From Taklimakanibacter sp050246735 (lineage in GTDB: Bacteria > Pseudomonadota > Alphaproteobacteria > Rhizobiales > Aestuariivirgaceae), in assembly GCA_050246735.1 (NCBI GenBank), contig JBFWVM010000020.1:1-64000 (forward strand): 64,000 bases of DNA, written 5' to 3'. The notes beneath the pieces were generated by a model. That model made no database searches. It was not told where the DNA came from and saw nothing but the letters and a program-made list of their open reading frames with translations. The position numbers were made by a program, and so were the translations under genes. Shown piece by piece: positions 53,488-62,996 of the stretch. Numbering within the stretch: the first letter of the stretch is position 1; each line of letters begins with the position of its first letter.

Positions 53488-53871
53488 CTATTCGAATGCC
53501 TCGTCGACCGGGACCTTGTAGGCGTTGGCCAGGCGGTTGGTCATGTTGGCGAGGCCGGTCACCGCATAGACCTCACGGATCATCTCCTCGCTCGCCCCTT
53601 TCTGGCGCGCTCCCGCCGTGTGGCTGGCCATGCAGTATTCGCATCCGTTGGTGATCGAGATGGCGACATAGATCAGCTCCTTGGTGAGCGGATCGAGCGC
53701 GCCCGGCGCCATCATGTCCTTCAGGCTCTCCCAGACATGTCTGAGCATGCGCGGATCATGGGCGAGGTATTTCCAGAAATTGTTCACATCCTCGACCTTG
53801 CGCGTCTTCTTGATGTCGTCGAAGACGGCGCGCACTTCGGCGCTGGCATTCTCATGGGTGATGGGCTGCAT
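53488..53871 (-). CDS. AhpD-like carboxymuconolactone decarboxylase protein
   Basis: A 127-residue helical protein of the CMD/AhpD superfamily. The redox motif CEYCMASH has the CxxC cysteines and the His. These proteins often act as peroxidase partners. I start at the ATG at 53871 after AAGGGAG. It converges with the formyltransferase gene with one base between them. Confidence 0.9.
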   Translation of the reverse strand: MQPITHENASAEVRAVFDDIKKTRKVEDVNNFWKYLAHDPRMLRHVWESLKDMMAPGALDPLTKELIYVAISITNGCEYCMASHTAGARQKGASEEMIREVYAVTGLANMTNRLANAYKVPVDEAFE

Positions 53872-53997
53872 GGCACGCTCCCTTGGCTGTCCGGTTCCGC
53901 CGCAAATTATCACGTCATTCTCTAATTTTGGTCATATTGCTGGGGCCTATGGAGGCTGGAGCCTGGGGGCTGTTATGCGGAATCGTGGAGGCTACGC

Positions 53998-55926
53998 ATG
54001 AAGAAAGCCGTTATTCTTGCCGCGGCATTGGCGCTCTGGGCGCCCTCGGCCGTGTTCGCCCAGGAGCAGGATCCGAACGATGTTCCCGTCGTCATTCCCG
54101 ACCAGGGGGCGGGTTCCCAGGGCGACGAGCAGCCCGTCAAGAAGCGGAAGAAGAAGGAAAGAGCGCAGCAGCAGGAGTCCGTCTCCCAGGGAGGCGATGA
54201 GGCCGGGCAGCCGGCCAGGAAGCGCAAGAAGAGGGAGCAGGCCGAAGAGCCGCAGGACTCATCGCCCGCGCAGACGGTCGATGAGCAGCCTCGGAAGAAA
54301 AAGAAGAAGCAGCGCGCCGAGCAGCCGGAAGAGCCGACCCAGGCGCCCGCCGACGAGCAGGCGGAACAGCCGGTCAAGACGCGCAAGAAGAAGGAACGGG
54401 CCGAGCAGCCCCAGGACGCCACTTCGCCGCCCGCCGAAGAGCAGGCCGAGCAGCCGGTCGAGAAGCGCAAGAAGAAGGAACAGGCCGCGCAGCCCGGCGA
54501 TCGGACGCAGCCCGCGGAGGTGACCAGGTATCTGTCCGATACGCGCTCCGTGAAGGAGCTCTCCGACGAGGAGCTGGCGCAGCGCGCAAAGGCCGGCGCC
54601 GACCTTTCGCGCGTGAAGGGCTTGTCGGACGACACGCGCCGCAAGCTTGCCGCCGAGGGCAGGAAGGCGCGCGCCGAGGCGCTGGCCCGGCAGCAGGGCA
54701 AGGCGGGCAAGAGCGACCAGGACGAGACGACGGCCGGTCGGACGGAAACGGGCGAAGTCACCAAGAGCGACGAGGAGGCCGGCCGCCCGGCGGCCAATCC
54801 CGACAAGCAGGACGTGCAGCAGCTCGACGGCAACAAGGCGTCGCCGGAGGCCGAAGCCAGGGCCAAGGCCTATCTGGACGATACGCATTCCCCCGACCAG
54901 CTCAAGGAAGACGAACTGCGCGACCGCGTCGAGGGCATGCGCGCCCTGATGGCCGGCAACAAGCTTTCGCGCCAGAGCGAGCGGGCATTGCGCCGCAAGC
55001 TCAGCGCGGAACGCGGGATCCTGCGCGACCGCGTCGCCCGCAAGGTGGCGGTCGAGGAAAAGCGGACCGATGAGCGGCCGGGCAAGCAGGGCCGCAGCGA
55101 CCGCGACGAGCGCAAATGGGACAATTGGGCCGCGCGCGACGTCCTGCGCGATCGCCGCCGCTCTGAGGACCTCGAGGAAGGCGAACTGCGCCGGCGCATC
55201 GACATCTATCGCGTGGCGGTCGATGACGAGCGCTATGACGCGAAGGAGCGCGCCTATTGGCGCGACATGATGGAGCGCGACCGCCGCTATCTGCGCGACC
55301 GCATGGTCGGCGACCGGCGCGAGCGCGCGCGCTATTGGCGCGGCCGGCGCGACCGCAACGATCTCAATATCGACATCAACATCGATCTGGGCGCCGGCCG
55401 CGAGCCGCGCGAAGCGGTGTTCATGGACGAGATCGACGACGAGGAGCTGGAGGACTATATGGTGGCCGCGCCGCTTCGCAAGATCTCGCGCCGCTACACC
55501 GTCGAGGAGATCGAGGAGGAGCCGGAAGTGCGCACCGCGATGCCCGCCATCGAGGTCGACAACATCCATTTCGGCTTCAACGAGTCCTTCGTGCGGGAAG
55601 AGGAGGTCGAGAACCTCGACCGCATCGCCGAGGTGATCGAGAAGATCCTCGCCGCCCATCCGGGCGAGGTCTTCATGATCGAGGGCCATACCGACGCGGT
55701 CGGCTCGGACGACTATAATCTGAAGCTGTCGCGCGAGCGGGCCGAGGCGGTCAAGAAGGCGCTCACCACCTACTACGTCATCCCGCCCCGGAACCTCGAG
55801 GCGGCGGGCTATGGCGAGCGCTACCTCAAGATCCCGACCTCCGATGCCGAGGAGGAGAACCGCCGCGTGTCGCTGCGGCGGGTGACGCCGCTGGTCGGCG
55901 AGGTCGACGCCGCCGAGGCCGAATAG
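53998..55926 (+). CDS. OmpA-family protein with Lys-rich repeats
   Basis: A 642-residue exported protein. Signal peptide about 1-21 (VFA|QE). Residues about 45-170 hold five degenerate repeats of about 26 residues (QPVKKRKKKE core, then a Gln/Glu/Pro-rich spacer). A highly charged Arg/Asp/Glu middle follows, and an OmpA C-terminal peptidoglycan-binding domain at about 520-635 (FGFNESFV, EGHTDAVGSDDYN, LSRERAEAV). It should tether the envelope; the basic repeats may bind acidic polymers. Terminator at 55953-55988. Confidence 0.85.
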   Translation: MKKAVILAAALALWAPSAVFAQEQDPNDVPVVIPDQGAGSQGDEQPVKKRKKKERAQQQESVSQGGDEAGQPARKRKKREQAEEPQDSSPAQTVDEQPRKKKKKQRAEQPEEPTQAPADEQAEQPVKTRKKKERAEQPQDATSPPAEEQAEQPVEKRKKKEQAAQPGDRTQPAEVTRYLSDTRSVKELSDEELAQRAKAGADLSRVKGLSDDTRRKLAAEGRKARAEALARQQGKAGKSDQDETTAGRTETGEVTKSDEEAGRPAANPDKQDVQQLDGNKASPEAEARAKAYLDDTHSPDQLKEDELRDRVEGMRALMAGNKLSRQSERALRRKLSAERGILRDRVARKVAVEEKRTDERPGKQGRSDRDERKWDNWAARDVLRDRRRSEDLEEGELRRRIDIYRVAVDDERYDAKERAYWRDMMERDRRYLRDRMVGDRRERARYWRGRRDRNDLNIDINIDLGAGREPREAVFMDEIDDEELEDYMVAAPLRKISRRYTVEEIEEEPEVRTAMPAIEVDNIHFGFNESFVREEEVENLDRIAEVIEKILAAHPGEVFMIEGHTDAVGSDDYNLKLSRERAEAVKKALTTYYVIPPRNLEAAGYGERYLKIPTSDAEEENRRVSLRRVTPLVGEVDAAEAE

Positions 55927-55952
55927 GCCGGCTCGCCGCTACTTGAAGCCTT

Positions 55953-55988
55953 TTCGGGCCGCCGCTATAAGGCGGCCCGAACTTTTTT
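55953..55988 (+). terminator. Terminator after the OmpA-family gene
   Basis: TTCGGGCCGCC (55953-55963), loop GCTATAA, GGCGGCCCGAA (55971-55981): perfect 11-bp stem, then C and six T (55983-55988). It separates ompA-like and ndk. Confidence 0.9.
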
Positions 55989-56009
55989 CGAACCAGCAAG
56001 GGGATTTTC

Positions 56010-56432
56010 ATGGCCAAGGAGCGCACGCTCTCCATCATCAAGCCGGACGCGACGCGGCGCAATCTGACCGGCGCCGTCAACGCCAAGATCGAAGCCGCGG
56101 GCCTGCGGATCATCGGCCAGAAGCGCGTGAAGTGGAAGAAGAAGGACGCCGAGGCGTTCTACAAGGTGCACAAGGACCGTCCCTTCTACAAGGACCTGGT
56201 CAAGTTCATGACCTCGGGTCCGATCGTCATCCAGGTGCTCGAGGGCGACAATGCGGTCGCCAGGTACCGCGACGTGATGGGCGCCACCAACCCGGCCAAT
56301 GCCGCGGCCGGCACCATCCGCAAGGAATTCGCCGAGTCGATCGAAGCCAATTCGGTCCATGGCTCCGACAGCCCGGAGAACGCCAGGAAGGAGATCAAGC
56401 TCTGCTTCAAGGCGGCGGAGATCGTCGGCTGA
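56010..56432 (+). CDS. ndk: Nucleoside diphosphate kinase
   Basis: Transfers a phosphate between nucleoside tri- and diphosphates. 140 residues. Active His117 in NSVHGSDS; KPDATRRN and the GATNPANAAAGTIR loop. AAGGGGA precedes the ATG. The VUT gene follows after 4 bp. Confidence 0.98.
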   Translation: MAKERTLSIIKPDATRRNLTGAVNAKIEAAGLRIIGQKRVKWKKKDAEAFYKVHKDRPFYKDLVKFMTSGPIVIQVLEGDNAVARYRDVMGATNPANAAAGTIRKEFAESIEANSVHGSDSPENARKEIKLCFKAAEIVG

Positions 56433-56436
56433 CGTC

Positions 56437-56922
56437 ATGTGGGTCGCCGTCTACATCCTCTCGATCGTCCTGGTGAACTGGCTCTTCGTGGCCGTGGCGC
56501 CATGGCCGACGGTGTTCGGCGACCTCTATCTCGCCAATCTGGTGGTCGGCTTCGTCTTCGTGCTGCGCGACTACGGCCAGCGCCAGGCCGGCCACAAGAT
56601 CCTGCTCGCCACCCTGGCTGCCGGCATCGTCACCTATTTCATGGTCGATCCGGCGATCGCTCTCGCCAGCATCACCGCCTTCGTGCTCTCGGAAATGACG
56701 GACTGGGCGATCTATTCCTTCACCCGCCGTCCGCTCCAGCAGCGCATCCTGCTGTCGAGCCTGGTGGCGGTGCCGCTCGACACGCTGGCCTTCCAGCATC
56801 TCGCCGGCTATCTCACGCCCGCCGCCTTCACCACCGAGGTCCTGAGCAAGGGGCTCGGCGTCGTCATCGTCTGGTACCTGCTCAAGCTGCGCGCCGCCGA
56901 CACGCCGGCGGCGGCCTTGTGA
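56437..56922 (+). CDS. VUT-family (DUF165-like) membrane transporter
   Basis: A 161-residue membrane protein with about five helices. LANLVVGFVFVLRDYGQR and FVLSEMTDWAIYSF resemble the VUT family of queuosine-precursor transporters. It is shorter than the usual 200+ residues. Ends one base before the EamA gene stop (convergent). Confidence 0.7.
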   Translation: MWVAVYILSIVLVNWLFVAVAPWPTVFGDLYLANLVVGFVFVLRDYGQRQAGHKILLATLAAGIVTYFMVDPAIALASITAFVLSEMTDWAIYSFTRRPLQQRILLSSLVAVPLDTLAFQHLAGYLTPAAFTTEVLSKGLGVVIVWYLLKLRAADTPAAAL

Positions 56923-57828
56923 TCAGGGCTGCGGCGGGCTGGGCTCCGGGGTCAGTCCGCGCACCCTCTCGCGGTAGGAGATATAGACCGCGCAGGCGAT
57001 CAGGATCCCCACCCCGATGAAGGTCCAGCGGTCGGGGAAGTCGCCGAAGAACGACCAGCCGCAGATCACCGCCATGACCATCTCGGCATAGCCCAGGGGA
57101 GCGAGCAGCGAGGCCTCGCCGAAGCGGTAGGCCGCGATCACCAGATAGTGGCCGATCAGCGCCGCCACCGCGATGGTGAGCAGCAGGCCCCATTGCTCCA
57201 ATGTCGGCATCACCCAGACGAAGCCCACCGCCGCCGAGGTCATGATGGCGCCCATGACGTTGGTGTAGAAGGTCGTCATGATGGGATCCGCCTTGTGCGA
57301 GACCTTGCGGGTGAGGATCATGTAGATGGCGCTGCTGGTGCCCGCCGCGAGCGCCAGGAGAATGCCGGGATTGATGGTCTGGAATCCCGGCCGGATGATG
57401 ATCAGGGTTCCGATGAAGCCGATGAGCACCGCGATCCACCGGCGCGGGCCGACATGCTCCTTCAGGACCACCGGCGCCAGCACGGTGACGACCAGCGGCT
57501 GCACGAAATAGATCGCCAGCGTGTCGGCGATCGGAAGATAGGCGAGGGCGAGAAAGAAGAAGGCCGTCGAGGCGACAATGAGGAGCGCGCGCGCCCCGTG
57601 CACGGCCGGCATGTCCGGCACCAGGGCGCGCAGGGGGCGGCCCTTGAGGGCGAAGGGCAGGATGAAAGCCGTGCCGAAGAACATGCGCGCCCAGACGCTC
57701 TGCACGACGGGCATGTTCTGCTGGCCGAGAAACTTGGCGGCGACGTCGATCAGCGGCAGGACGGCCATGGCCGAAAGCATGAGGGCTATGGCGGTGAGCG
57801 GCGAACCGGTGTTGGGCGAGGGCTTCAT
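56923..57828 (-). CDS. EamA/DMT-family exporter
   Basis: A 301-residue drug/metabolite transporter with ten predicted helices in two EamA halves (SVWARMFFG... and SSAIYMILTRK...). Export substrate unknown. No Shine-Dalgarno is evident. Confidence 0.9.
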   Translation of the reverse strand: MKPSPNTGSPLTAIALMLSAMAVLPLIDVAAKFLGQQNMPVVQSVWARMFFGTAFILPFALKGRPLRALVPDMPAVHGARALLIVASTAFFFLALAYLPIADTLAIYFVQPLVVTVLAPVVLKEHVGPRRWIAVLIGFIGTLIIIRPGFQTINPGILLALAAGTSSAIYMILTRKVSHKADPIMTTFYTNVMGAIMTSAAVGFVWVMPTLEQWGLLLTIAVAALIGHYLVIAAYRFGEASLLAPLGYAEMVMAVICGWSFFGDFPDRWTFIGVGILIACAVYISYRERVRGLTPEPSPPQP

Positions 57829-57989
57829 GCGTCAACGGGAGGAGGGCGGTGATGCCGCTCTACAGGGACGCACCGGCAAAGACAATGCGGATCGCCGCAT
57901 ATCGGCGTTGCTCCAGCGCCCTGCGAAGCAGCTCATCTGCTCAAGGCAGCTGTTTCAAGGGGTCGACGGCAGGTACGGCGGGCCTGGAC

Positions 57990-58235
57990 CTACCTCTTGC
58001 GAAGGGCGCGCGCGGGCCGGCGGGACCGACGGGGAATGTCCGCCGGCTCGGCGGGGAAAGCGAGCAGCAGGTCGGCGAAGCCCGGCACTTTGGAGACGCG
58101 CGCCCATTCCTCGAACGACACGAGCACAGCTTCCTTGCGGCCGTGCCGGGTGATGGCGACAGGCTCGCCGGCCACGGCCTGATCGACCACGGCGGAAAGC
58201 GTCGCCTTCGCATCCTTGAGCGGGATCTCCTTCAT
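57990..58235 (-). CDS. Phd/YefM-type antitoxin (no toxin found)
   Basis: An 81-residue protein. MKEIPLKDAKATLSAVVDQA and PVAITRHGRKEAVLVS are the Phd/YefM fold. GAGGA lies 9 nt before the ATG. No toxin frame follows in the 160 bp to the EamA gene. It may be an orphan or be paired elsewhere. The inverted repeat TGAC-N8-GTCA at 58254-58269 lies just upstream. Confidence 0.8.
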   Translation of the reverse strand: MKEIPLKDAKATLSAVVDQAVAGEPVAITRHGRKEAVLVSFEEWARVSKVPGFADLLLAFPAEPADIPRRSRRPARALRKR

Positions 58236-58253
58236 CTGTGCAGTTCCTCAATG

Positions 58254-58269
58254 TGACTATGGATGGTCA
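58254..58269. promoter_or_regulatory. Inverted repeat before the Phd-type gene
   Basis: TGAC (58254-58257), 8 bp, GTCA (58266-58269), about 20 bp before the antitoxin ATG. It may be its operator. Short arms keep confidence low. Confidence 0.3.
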
Positions 58270-58318
58270 TATATCTAACAAGACCTCCCGTGGTTCCGCA
58301 GCAGTGACCCGAGGCTTG

Positions 58319-59104
58319 CTAGCGCGCCAGCAGCTCGGGCCGGTATTCGAAATGCATGGTGTCGAAGTGGTACCAGCGCCCGCCCCAGACGAAGCCGTGG
58401 CGCTCGAAGACGTCGACGATTTCCCAGGGGATCCGGTTGGTCCAGGCATATCGGCCGTCCTTGCCGGCTTTGCTCCAGCGCCAGTAATTCGCATATTTCG
58501 TGTTGAGATCGATCGACGCGCCATAGGCATGCATGGACAGGCGGTCGGTGCCGGCGATGACCCGGCAATTATAGGTGCCGGCCGAGGGCGTGAGATACTT
58601 GCGCATCGGTTGCGGCAGCGCCGAGAGATCGCGCGCCACGGCTTCGAGCGCCCGGTCGGCCCCGTTGCGGGTGGTGAACAGGACGGAGCCTCCGAACCAG
58701 GAAACCCTGCGCAGTTTCGCCCTGACGCCGCCTGTCCGGCAATCGCCGTAGATCGCCCGGAACAGCGCCTCGACGCGCACCCGGCCCGGATCGGAATCGA
58801 CCTGCGGCGCCGCCGGACGGCTGTGCGCCGGATAGGGGAGGGCGAACATGTCGTCGATGTCCGGATGGTCCAGGAGCTCATCGAAGCTCTTGTCGGTCCG
58901 CCCGTCCGAGATCGCAAGCTCGGCGCCGGATTTCAGGACGAGTCTTGTGCCCTCGATGCTGCGGATGACGTCGGGATAGGCGTCCTTGAGCCGGGCGAGA
59001 TGACGCCCGAGGTCGGCGGGAGGCGCGCCATACCGGTTGTCGGCGGCGCAGGCGGCCGTCGCCGCCACCGCGCCGGCGAGGATCGCGAGGGCGATGGATC
59101 TCAC
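58319..59104 (-). CDS. M15-family peptidoglycan peptidase
   Basis: A 261-residue exported protein: signal peptide about 1-20, then an M15 (VanY/endolysin-like) zinc peptidase domain with SMHAYGASIDL (His192, Asp199) and YHFDTMHFEY (His251). It should cut peptide bonds in peptidoglycan, either D-Ala-D-Ala or L-Ala-D-Glu. The start is a GTG overlapping the stop of the caspase-YARHG gene (GTGA), so both are made together. Confidence 0.85.
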   Translation of the reverse strand: MRSIALAILAGAVAATAACAADNRYGAPPADLGRHLARLKDAYPDVIRSIEGTRLVLKSGAELAISDGRTDKSFDELLDHPDIDDMFALPYPAHSRPAAPQVDSDPGRVRVEALFRAIYGDCRTGGVRAKLRRVSWFGGSVLFTTRNGADRALEAVARDLSALPQPMRKYLTPSAGTYNCRVIAGTDRLSMHAYGASIDLNTKYANYWRWSKAGKDGRYAWTNRIPWEIVDVFERHGFVWGGRWYHFDTMHFEYRPELLAR

Positions 59105-60432
59105 AGGGCCTTTTCGAATCTCTGGATGAGCTGGACGTTCTTGGCCTCGATGAAGGTCAGCTCGACCTCTCCGAACTGCGGCCGGTACCAGTCGAACTGC
59201 TTGAAGTAGTTCGAGACCTCCTTGCGCACGAATTTCCGGCCGCGCCGCGCGTAGATCTCGTTGCGGGCATTGCGCAGCTCGGCCTTGCTCAGGCCCCTGA
59301 GATCGGCCGCCGTCAGCAGCCGGCGGTCGGAATCGGCGAACAGGAAGCCGGCCTTGGGCGCCGACTGGGTCATCTCGAACCGGCGGATCAGCGCCACGTT
59401 CTTCTTCTCGGTGGCGTTGAGCGACGGCTCGTAGGTCTGCGGCCTGTACCAGTCGAACTTCCCGAAATGAGCCTTGAGGGCGGGGTCGTTGAAGAAGCGC
59501 CCGTTGCGCGCGAAAATCTCGTTACGCGCGAGCCTGAGGGTCGCCGCGTCCTTGCCGGCGAGATCGGCCTCGCTCAGCAGGATCTCGCTCGATTGCGGGA
59601 AGATGACTCCGACGTCCTGATCCGGCTCGGGCGGGGTGAGGTCGATCACCTTGCCCGGCGCGACCGCCGCGGCCACGGCGCCGCTGAAGTAGAAGCTCTT
59701 GGTCAGCGAGTTCTCGAGCCAGACCGTCTGCCGCCCCTCGGTCCTTTCGCGCACATGCAGGCTGACGGCGCGCATGAGGTCGGACAGTTCCTCATTGGGC
59801 TTGTCCAGATTGTCGAGCAGCCCTTCCGCGAAGGGGCTGTGGTCGCCGCTGCCGTCGAGCGCCACCATGCCTTGCGCGGTCGAGAAGGCGATGAGCATGT
59901 TCTCGGTGCGGGCCTCGGCGTCTTCCGGCTTCTCGATCACCGTCGCGCCGCGGCTCTCCAGCGGATTGTTGCGGCAGGCGTCGAAGAGCAGCATCTTCAC
60001 GTCGGCATGGGTGCTCGACAGCGTCTGCAGCATGCGGTCGGTGGCCAGCGCCTCCTTGTCGATCTCGTCGAAGTTGCTCATCGAGAAATCGGTCGGCAGC
60101 ATGAAGCTGCGGCCGTTGATCATGGCGCCGTGCCCGGCATAGTAGATGAGCGCCGCTTCGGCGGCTATGCCGTCCGGCACGAAGGCGTCGAGCGCCCTTT
60201 GCGCCGTGGCCAGGTCGCTGTCCATGACGACGGTCACGGTGAAGCCGAGATCGGACAGGTTCCTGGCGATGGCGCGCGCGTCGGCGACCGGATTGCGCAA
60301 CTCGTAGCCGGGACGATAGGAGGAATTGCCGATGACCAGCGCGATGCGCTGGGCGGCCTGCGCCATGGCGGGCAGTGCCGCGAGTAAAGCCGCGGCAAGA
60401 GCCGCCGCGCCGAAGTGCCGTCCCAATGCCAT
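59101..60432 (-). CDS. Secreted caspase-like protein with two YARHG domains
   Basis: A 443-residue protein. Signal peptide about 1-26, caspase-like domain about 28-250 with both catalytic residues: YYAGHG (His101) and LFDACRNNP (Cys153). Two YARHG domains follow at about 298-348 (NEIFARNG ... FDWYRP) and 386-436 (NEIYARRG ... FDWYRP). YARHG domains are extracytoplasmic and thought to bind envelope structures. It is the fourth caspase-fold protein in the window, but its C-terminus has no TPR. Coupled to an M15 peptidase. Confidence 0.9.
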   Translation of the reverse strand: MALGRHFGAAALAAALLAALPAMAQAAQRIALVIGNSSYRPGYELRNPVADARAIARNLSDLGFTVTVVMDSDLATAQRALDAFVPDGIAAEAALIYYAGHGAMINGRSFMLPTDFSMSNFDEIDKEALATDRMLQTLSSTHADVKMLLFDACRNNPLESRGATVIEKPEDAEARTENMLIAFSTAQGMVALDGSGDHSPFAEGLLDNLDKPNEELSDLMRAVSLHVRERTEGRQTVWLENSLTKSFYFSGAVAAAVAPGKVIDLTPPEPDQDVGVIFPQSSEILLSEADLAGKDAATLRLARNEIFARNGRFFNDPALKAHFGKFDWYRPQTYEPSLNATEKKNVALIRRFEMTQSAPKAGFLFADSDRRLLTAADLRGLSKAELRNARNEIYARRGRKFVRKEVSNYFKQFDWYRPQFGEVELTFIEAKNVQLIQRFEKAL

Positions 60433-60454
60433 CGCCGCCGTTCCTTCGCGTCCG

Positions 60455-62878
60455 CTATCCCTTCAGGCGTGAGTTCGTTCCATCCCATGCCGGTTCGGCG
60501 ATAATTTGGGCTTTTTTCCGTTCACCCAGCAAGAGGATTTCGAGATCCTGCCCGGGCCTGGCGAGTCCGGGCTCGACATAGGCGAAGGCCAGCGACTTGC
60601 CCACGGCAAAGCCATAGCCGCCCGACGTGGTGAGCCCGACGACCTTGCCGTCGAGATAGACCGGCTCGTTGCCGCGGCAGTCGTTGTCGCCGGCCTCCAC
60701 CGCCATATAGGCGAGCTTGATCCGCTCTCCCTGCTGCTTGCGCCCGAGGCTGGCGGCCCGGCCGACGAAATCCTCCTTGTCGAGGCGGATGAAGCGCTCC
60801 ATCGAGCCTTCGAACATGTCGATCTCGCTGGTGAGCTCCGATCCCCAGGCGCGATAGGCCTTCTCCATCCTGAGCGAGTTCATCGCATAGGTGCCGAAGA
60901 GCCGGATGCCGTGCGGCCGGCCGGCTTCGAGCAGCGCGTCGAAGACCTTCGGCATGTCGCGCATCGGCGTGTGCAGCTCCCAGCCGAGCTCGCCGACATA
61001 GTTCACCCGCAGCGCGCGCACCCCCTTGACGCCGGCGACCTCGATCTCCTGGGCGGTGAGCCAGCGGAAGGCGGCATTGCCGAGATCGGCCGCGGTGCAT
61101 CGGGCGAGGACGTCGCGCGCCCTGGGGCCGGCGAGCACCAGCACGCCGAAATCGTCGGTGACGTCCTCGACCGCGACGCGCTCGCCCGGCCTGACGCGCC
61201 AGCGCAGCTGGTCGAAGTCGTAGAGCTGTGCGGCCGCCGCAGAAAGGACATAGAACCTGTCGTCGGCGAGGCGCGTGACGGTGATCTCCGATTCGATGAA
61301 GCCGTTGTCGTTGAGGAGGTGCCCCAGGATGATGCCGCCCGTCTTCGCCGGGACCTTGTTGGCGCAGGCGCGCTCGAGGAAGCCGTAGGCGTCGGGGCCC
61401 GACACCTCGAACTTGGCGAAGGTCGAGAGATCCATGAGGCCGACGCGCTCGCGCACCGCCAGAGCTTCCTCCCTCACCGTCGCCCACCAGTTCGAGCGCC
61501 GGAAGGAGAAATCCTCGCCCTTGCCGGATTTGTCGAACCAGCGCGCCCGCTCCCAGCCGAAGACCTGCGCGAACTGGGCGCCTTCGGCCGCAAGCCTCTC
61601 ATGCAGCGAGGACTTGCGCAGGCCGCGGCCCACCTCGTGCTGCTCGGAAGGCTTGTAGCAGTAATACATGTGGTGGTAGTCGGCGATCGACACTTCCGCC
61701 GTATAGTCCTTGCTCGCCCAGTCGCCGAAGCGGCGCGGATCGAACTCGCGCATGTTGATCTCGGCCTGGCCGTGCACCATCCACTGCGCCAGGTATTTGC
61801 CGGCGCCGCCGCCCTGGCAGATGCCGATCGAGGCGCCGCAATGCATCCAGTAGTTCCTCGCGCCGGGGGCGGGGCCCGAGAGATAGACGCCGTCCGGCGT
61901 GTGGGTGATGGCGCCGGAGACGATCGATTTGAGGCCGGCCTTGGCGAAGAGCGGCAGGCGCTCGGTGGCGCGCTCGAGCCAGGGCGTCAGGCGGTCGAGC
62001 TCGGGGGCGATGAGCTCGCTCTCGAAGTCCCAGGCCGGCGGCCGGCCGTCCCAGCACAGATGCGCGGTCTCGGTCTCGTAGGGCCCGACCAGGATGCCGT
62101 TCGTCTCCTCGCGCAGATAGGCGTGCGAATAGGGATCGCGCACCACCGGCAGCTCCATCTCGAGGTCGATGAGCTCGCGCAGGGGCTCGGTGATCATGTA
62201 ATGGTGCAGCATGTTGGCGATGGGCACATTGTGCCCGGTCCAGGAGCCGACCACGTCGCAATAGGAGCCGGCCGAATTCACCACATGCTCGGCGGTGATG
62301 GCGCCCTTGTCGGTGATCACCTGCCACTCGCCGCTCCCGAGCAGCTTGATGTCGGTGACGAGGGTGCGGCGATGGATCTCGGCGCCGAGCTTGCGGGCGC
62401 CGGCCGCCATCGCATTGGTCACGTCGGCCGGCGCCACATGGCCGTCGGTCACGGTGCGGAAGGCGGCCTTGACGCCGAAGGTCTCGAGGAAGGGATGGTA
62501 TTGCCTGATCTCGTCGGGACCGATGATGCCGCCCTCATAGCCGGCGAGCCTCGAAATGCCCTCGACATATTTTAGCCAGTCCAGCTCCTCGTCGGTCTGG
62601 GCGAGGCGCAGTCCGCCGCAGCCGTGCCAGGAGACCGCCTGGCCGGTAAGCTCCTCGAGCCTGGGATAGAGCTCGGTGCCATAGACATGCACCTTGGTCA
62701 TGTTGAGAGAGCCGTTGAAATGCGGGCACTGGCCGGCCGCGTGCCAGGTCGAGCCGGAAGTGAGCTCGCCCTTCTCGAGGAGGACGATGTCGCTCCAGCC
62801 TTCGAGCGCCAGGTGATAGAGGAGGCCGACACCCATGATGCCGCCACCGACGATCACCACCCGCGCATGCGATTTCAT
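60455..62878 (-). CDS. Dimethylglycine/sarcosine dehydrogenase-like flavoprotein
   Basis: An 807-residue two-part enzyme. N-terminal FAD-dependent oxidase (VVIVGGGIMGVGL; GSTWHAAGQ with the His that in relatives carries FAD covalently), C-terminal folate-binding GcvT-like domain (ELGWELHTP, FVGRAA). Such enzymes demethylate dimethylglycine or sarcosine and pass the one-carbon unit to tetrahydrofolate. AGGAGG before the ATG. Substrate not certain. Confidence 0.9.
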   Translation of the reverse strand: MKSHARVVIVGGGIMGVGLLYHLALEGWSDIVLLEKGELTSGSTWHAAGQCPHFNGSLNMTKVHVYGTELYPRLEELTGQAVSWHGCGGLRLAQTDEELDWLKYVEGISRLAGYEGGIIGPDEIRQYHPFLETFGVKAAFRTVTDGHVAPADVTNAMAAGARKLGAEIHRRTLVTDIKLLGSGEWQVITDKGAITAEHVVNSAGSYCDVVGSWTGHNVPIANMLHHYMITEPLRELIDLEMELPVVRDPYSHAYLREETNGILVGPYETETAHLCWDGRPPAWDFESELIAPELDRLTPWLERATERLPLFAKAGLKSIVSGAITHTPDGVYLSGPAPGARNYWMHCGASIGICQGGGAGKYLAQWMVHGQAEINMREFDPRRFGDWASKDYTAEVSIADYHHMYYCYKPSEQHEVGRGLRKSSLHERLAAEGAQFAQVFGWERARWFDKSGKGEDFSFRRSNWWATVREEALAVRERVGLMDLSTFAKFEVSGPDAYGFLERACANKVPAKTGGIILGHLLNDNGFIESEITVTRLADDRFYVLSAAAAQLYDFDQLRWRVRPGERVAVEDVTDDFGVLVLAGPRARDVLARCTAADLGNAAFRWLTAQEIEVAGVKGVRALRVNYVGELGWELHTPMRDMPKVFDALLEAGRPHGIRLFGTYAMNSLRMEKAYRAWGSELTSEIDMFEGSMERFIRLDKEDFVGRAASLGRKQQGERIKLAYMAVEAGDNDCRGNEPVYLDGKVVGLTTSGGYGFAVGKSLAFAYVEPGLARPGQDLEILLLGERKKAQIIAEPAWDGTNSRLKG

Positions 62879-62996
62879 CGAGATCCTCCTGAAAGCCTTC
62901 GCCCGGGTGAGGGGTGTTCACCTTCTCGGCGCGGAAAACAAGACCGATTTCACGGCTCCATGGTGAATTGGCCTCACCTGGATGATGACGTCCTGA

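Noticed and set aside
57829..57989. Possible VapC/PIN or RelE toxin partner for the Phd-type antitoxin.
   Set aside because: No frame in this gap starts like a PIN or RelE protein on either strand.
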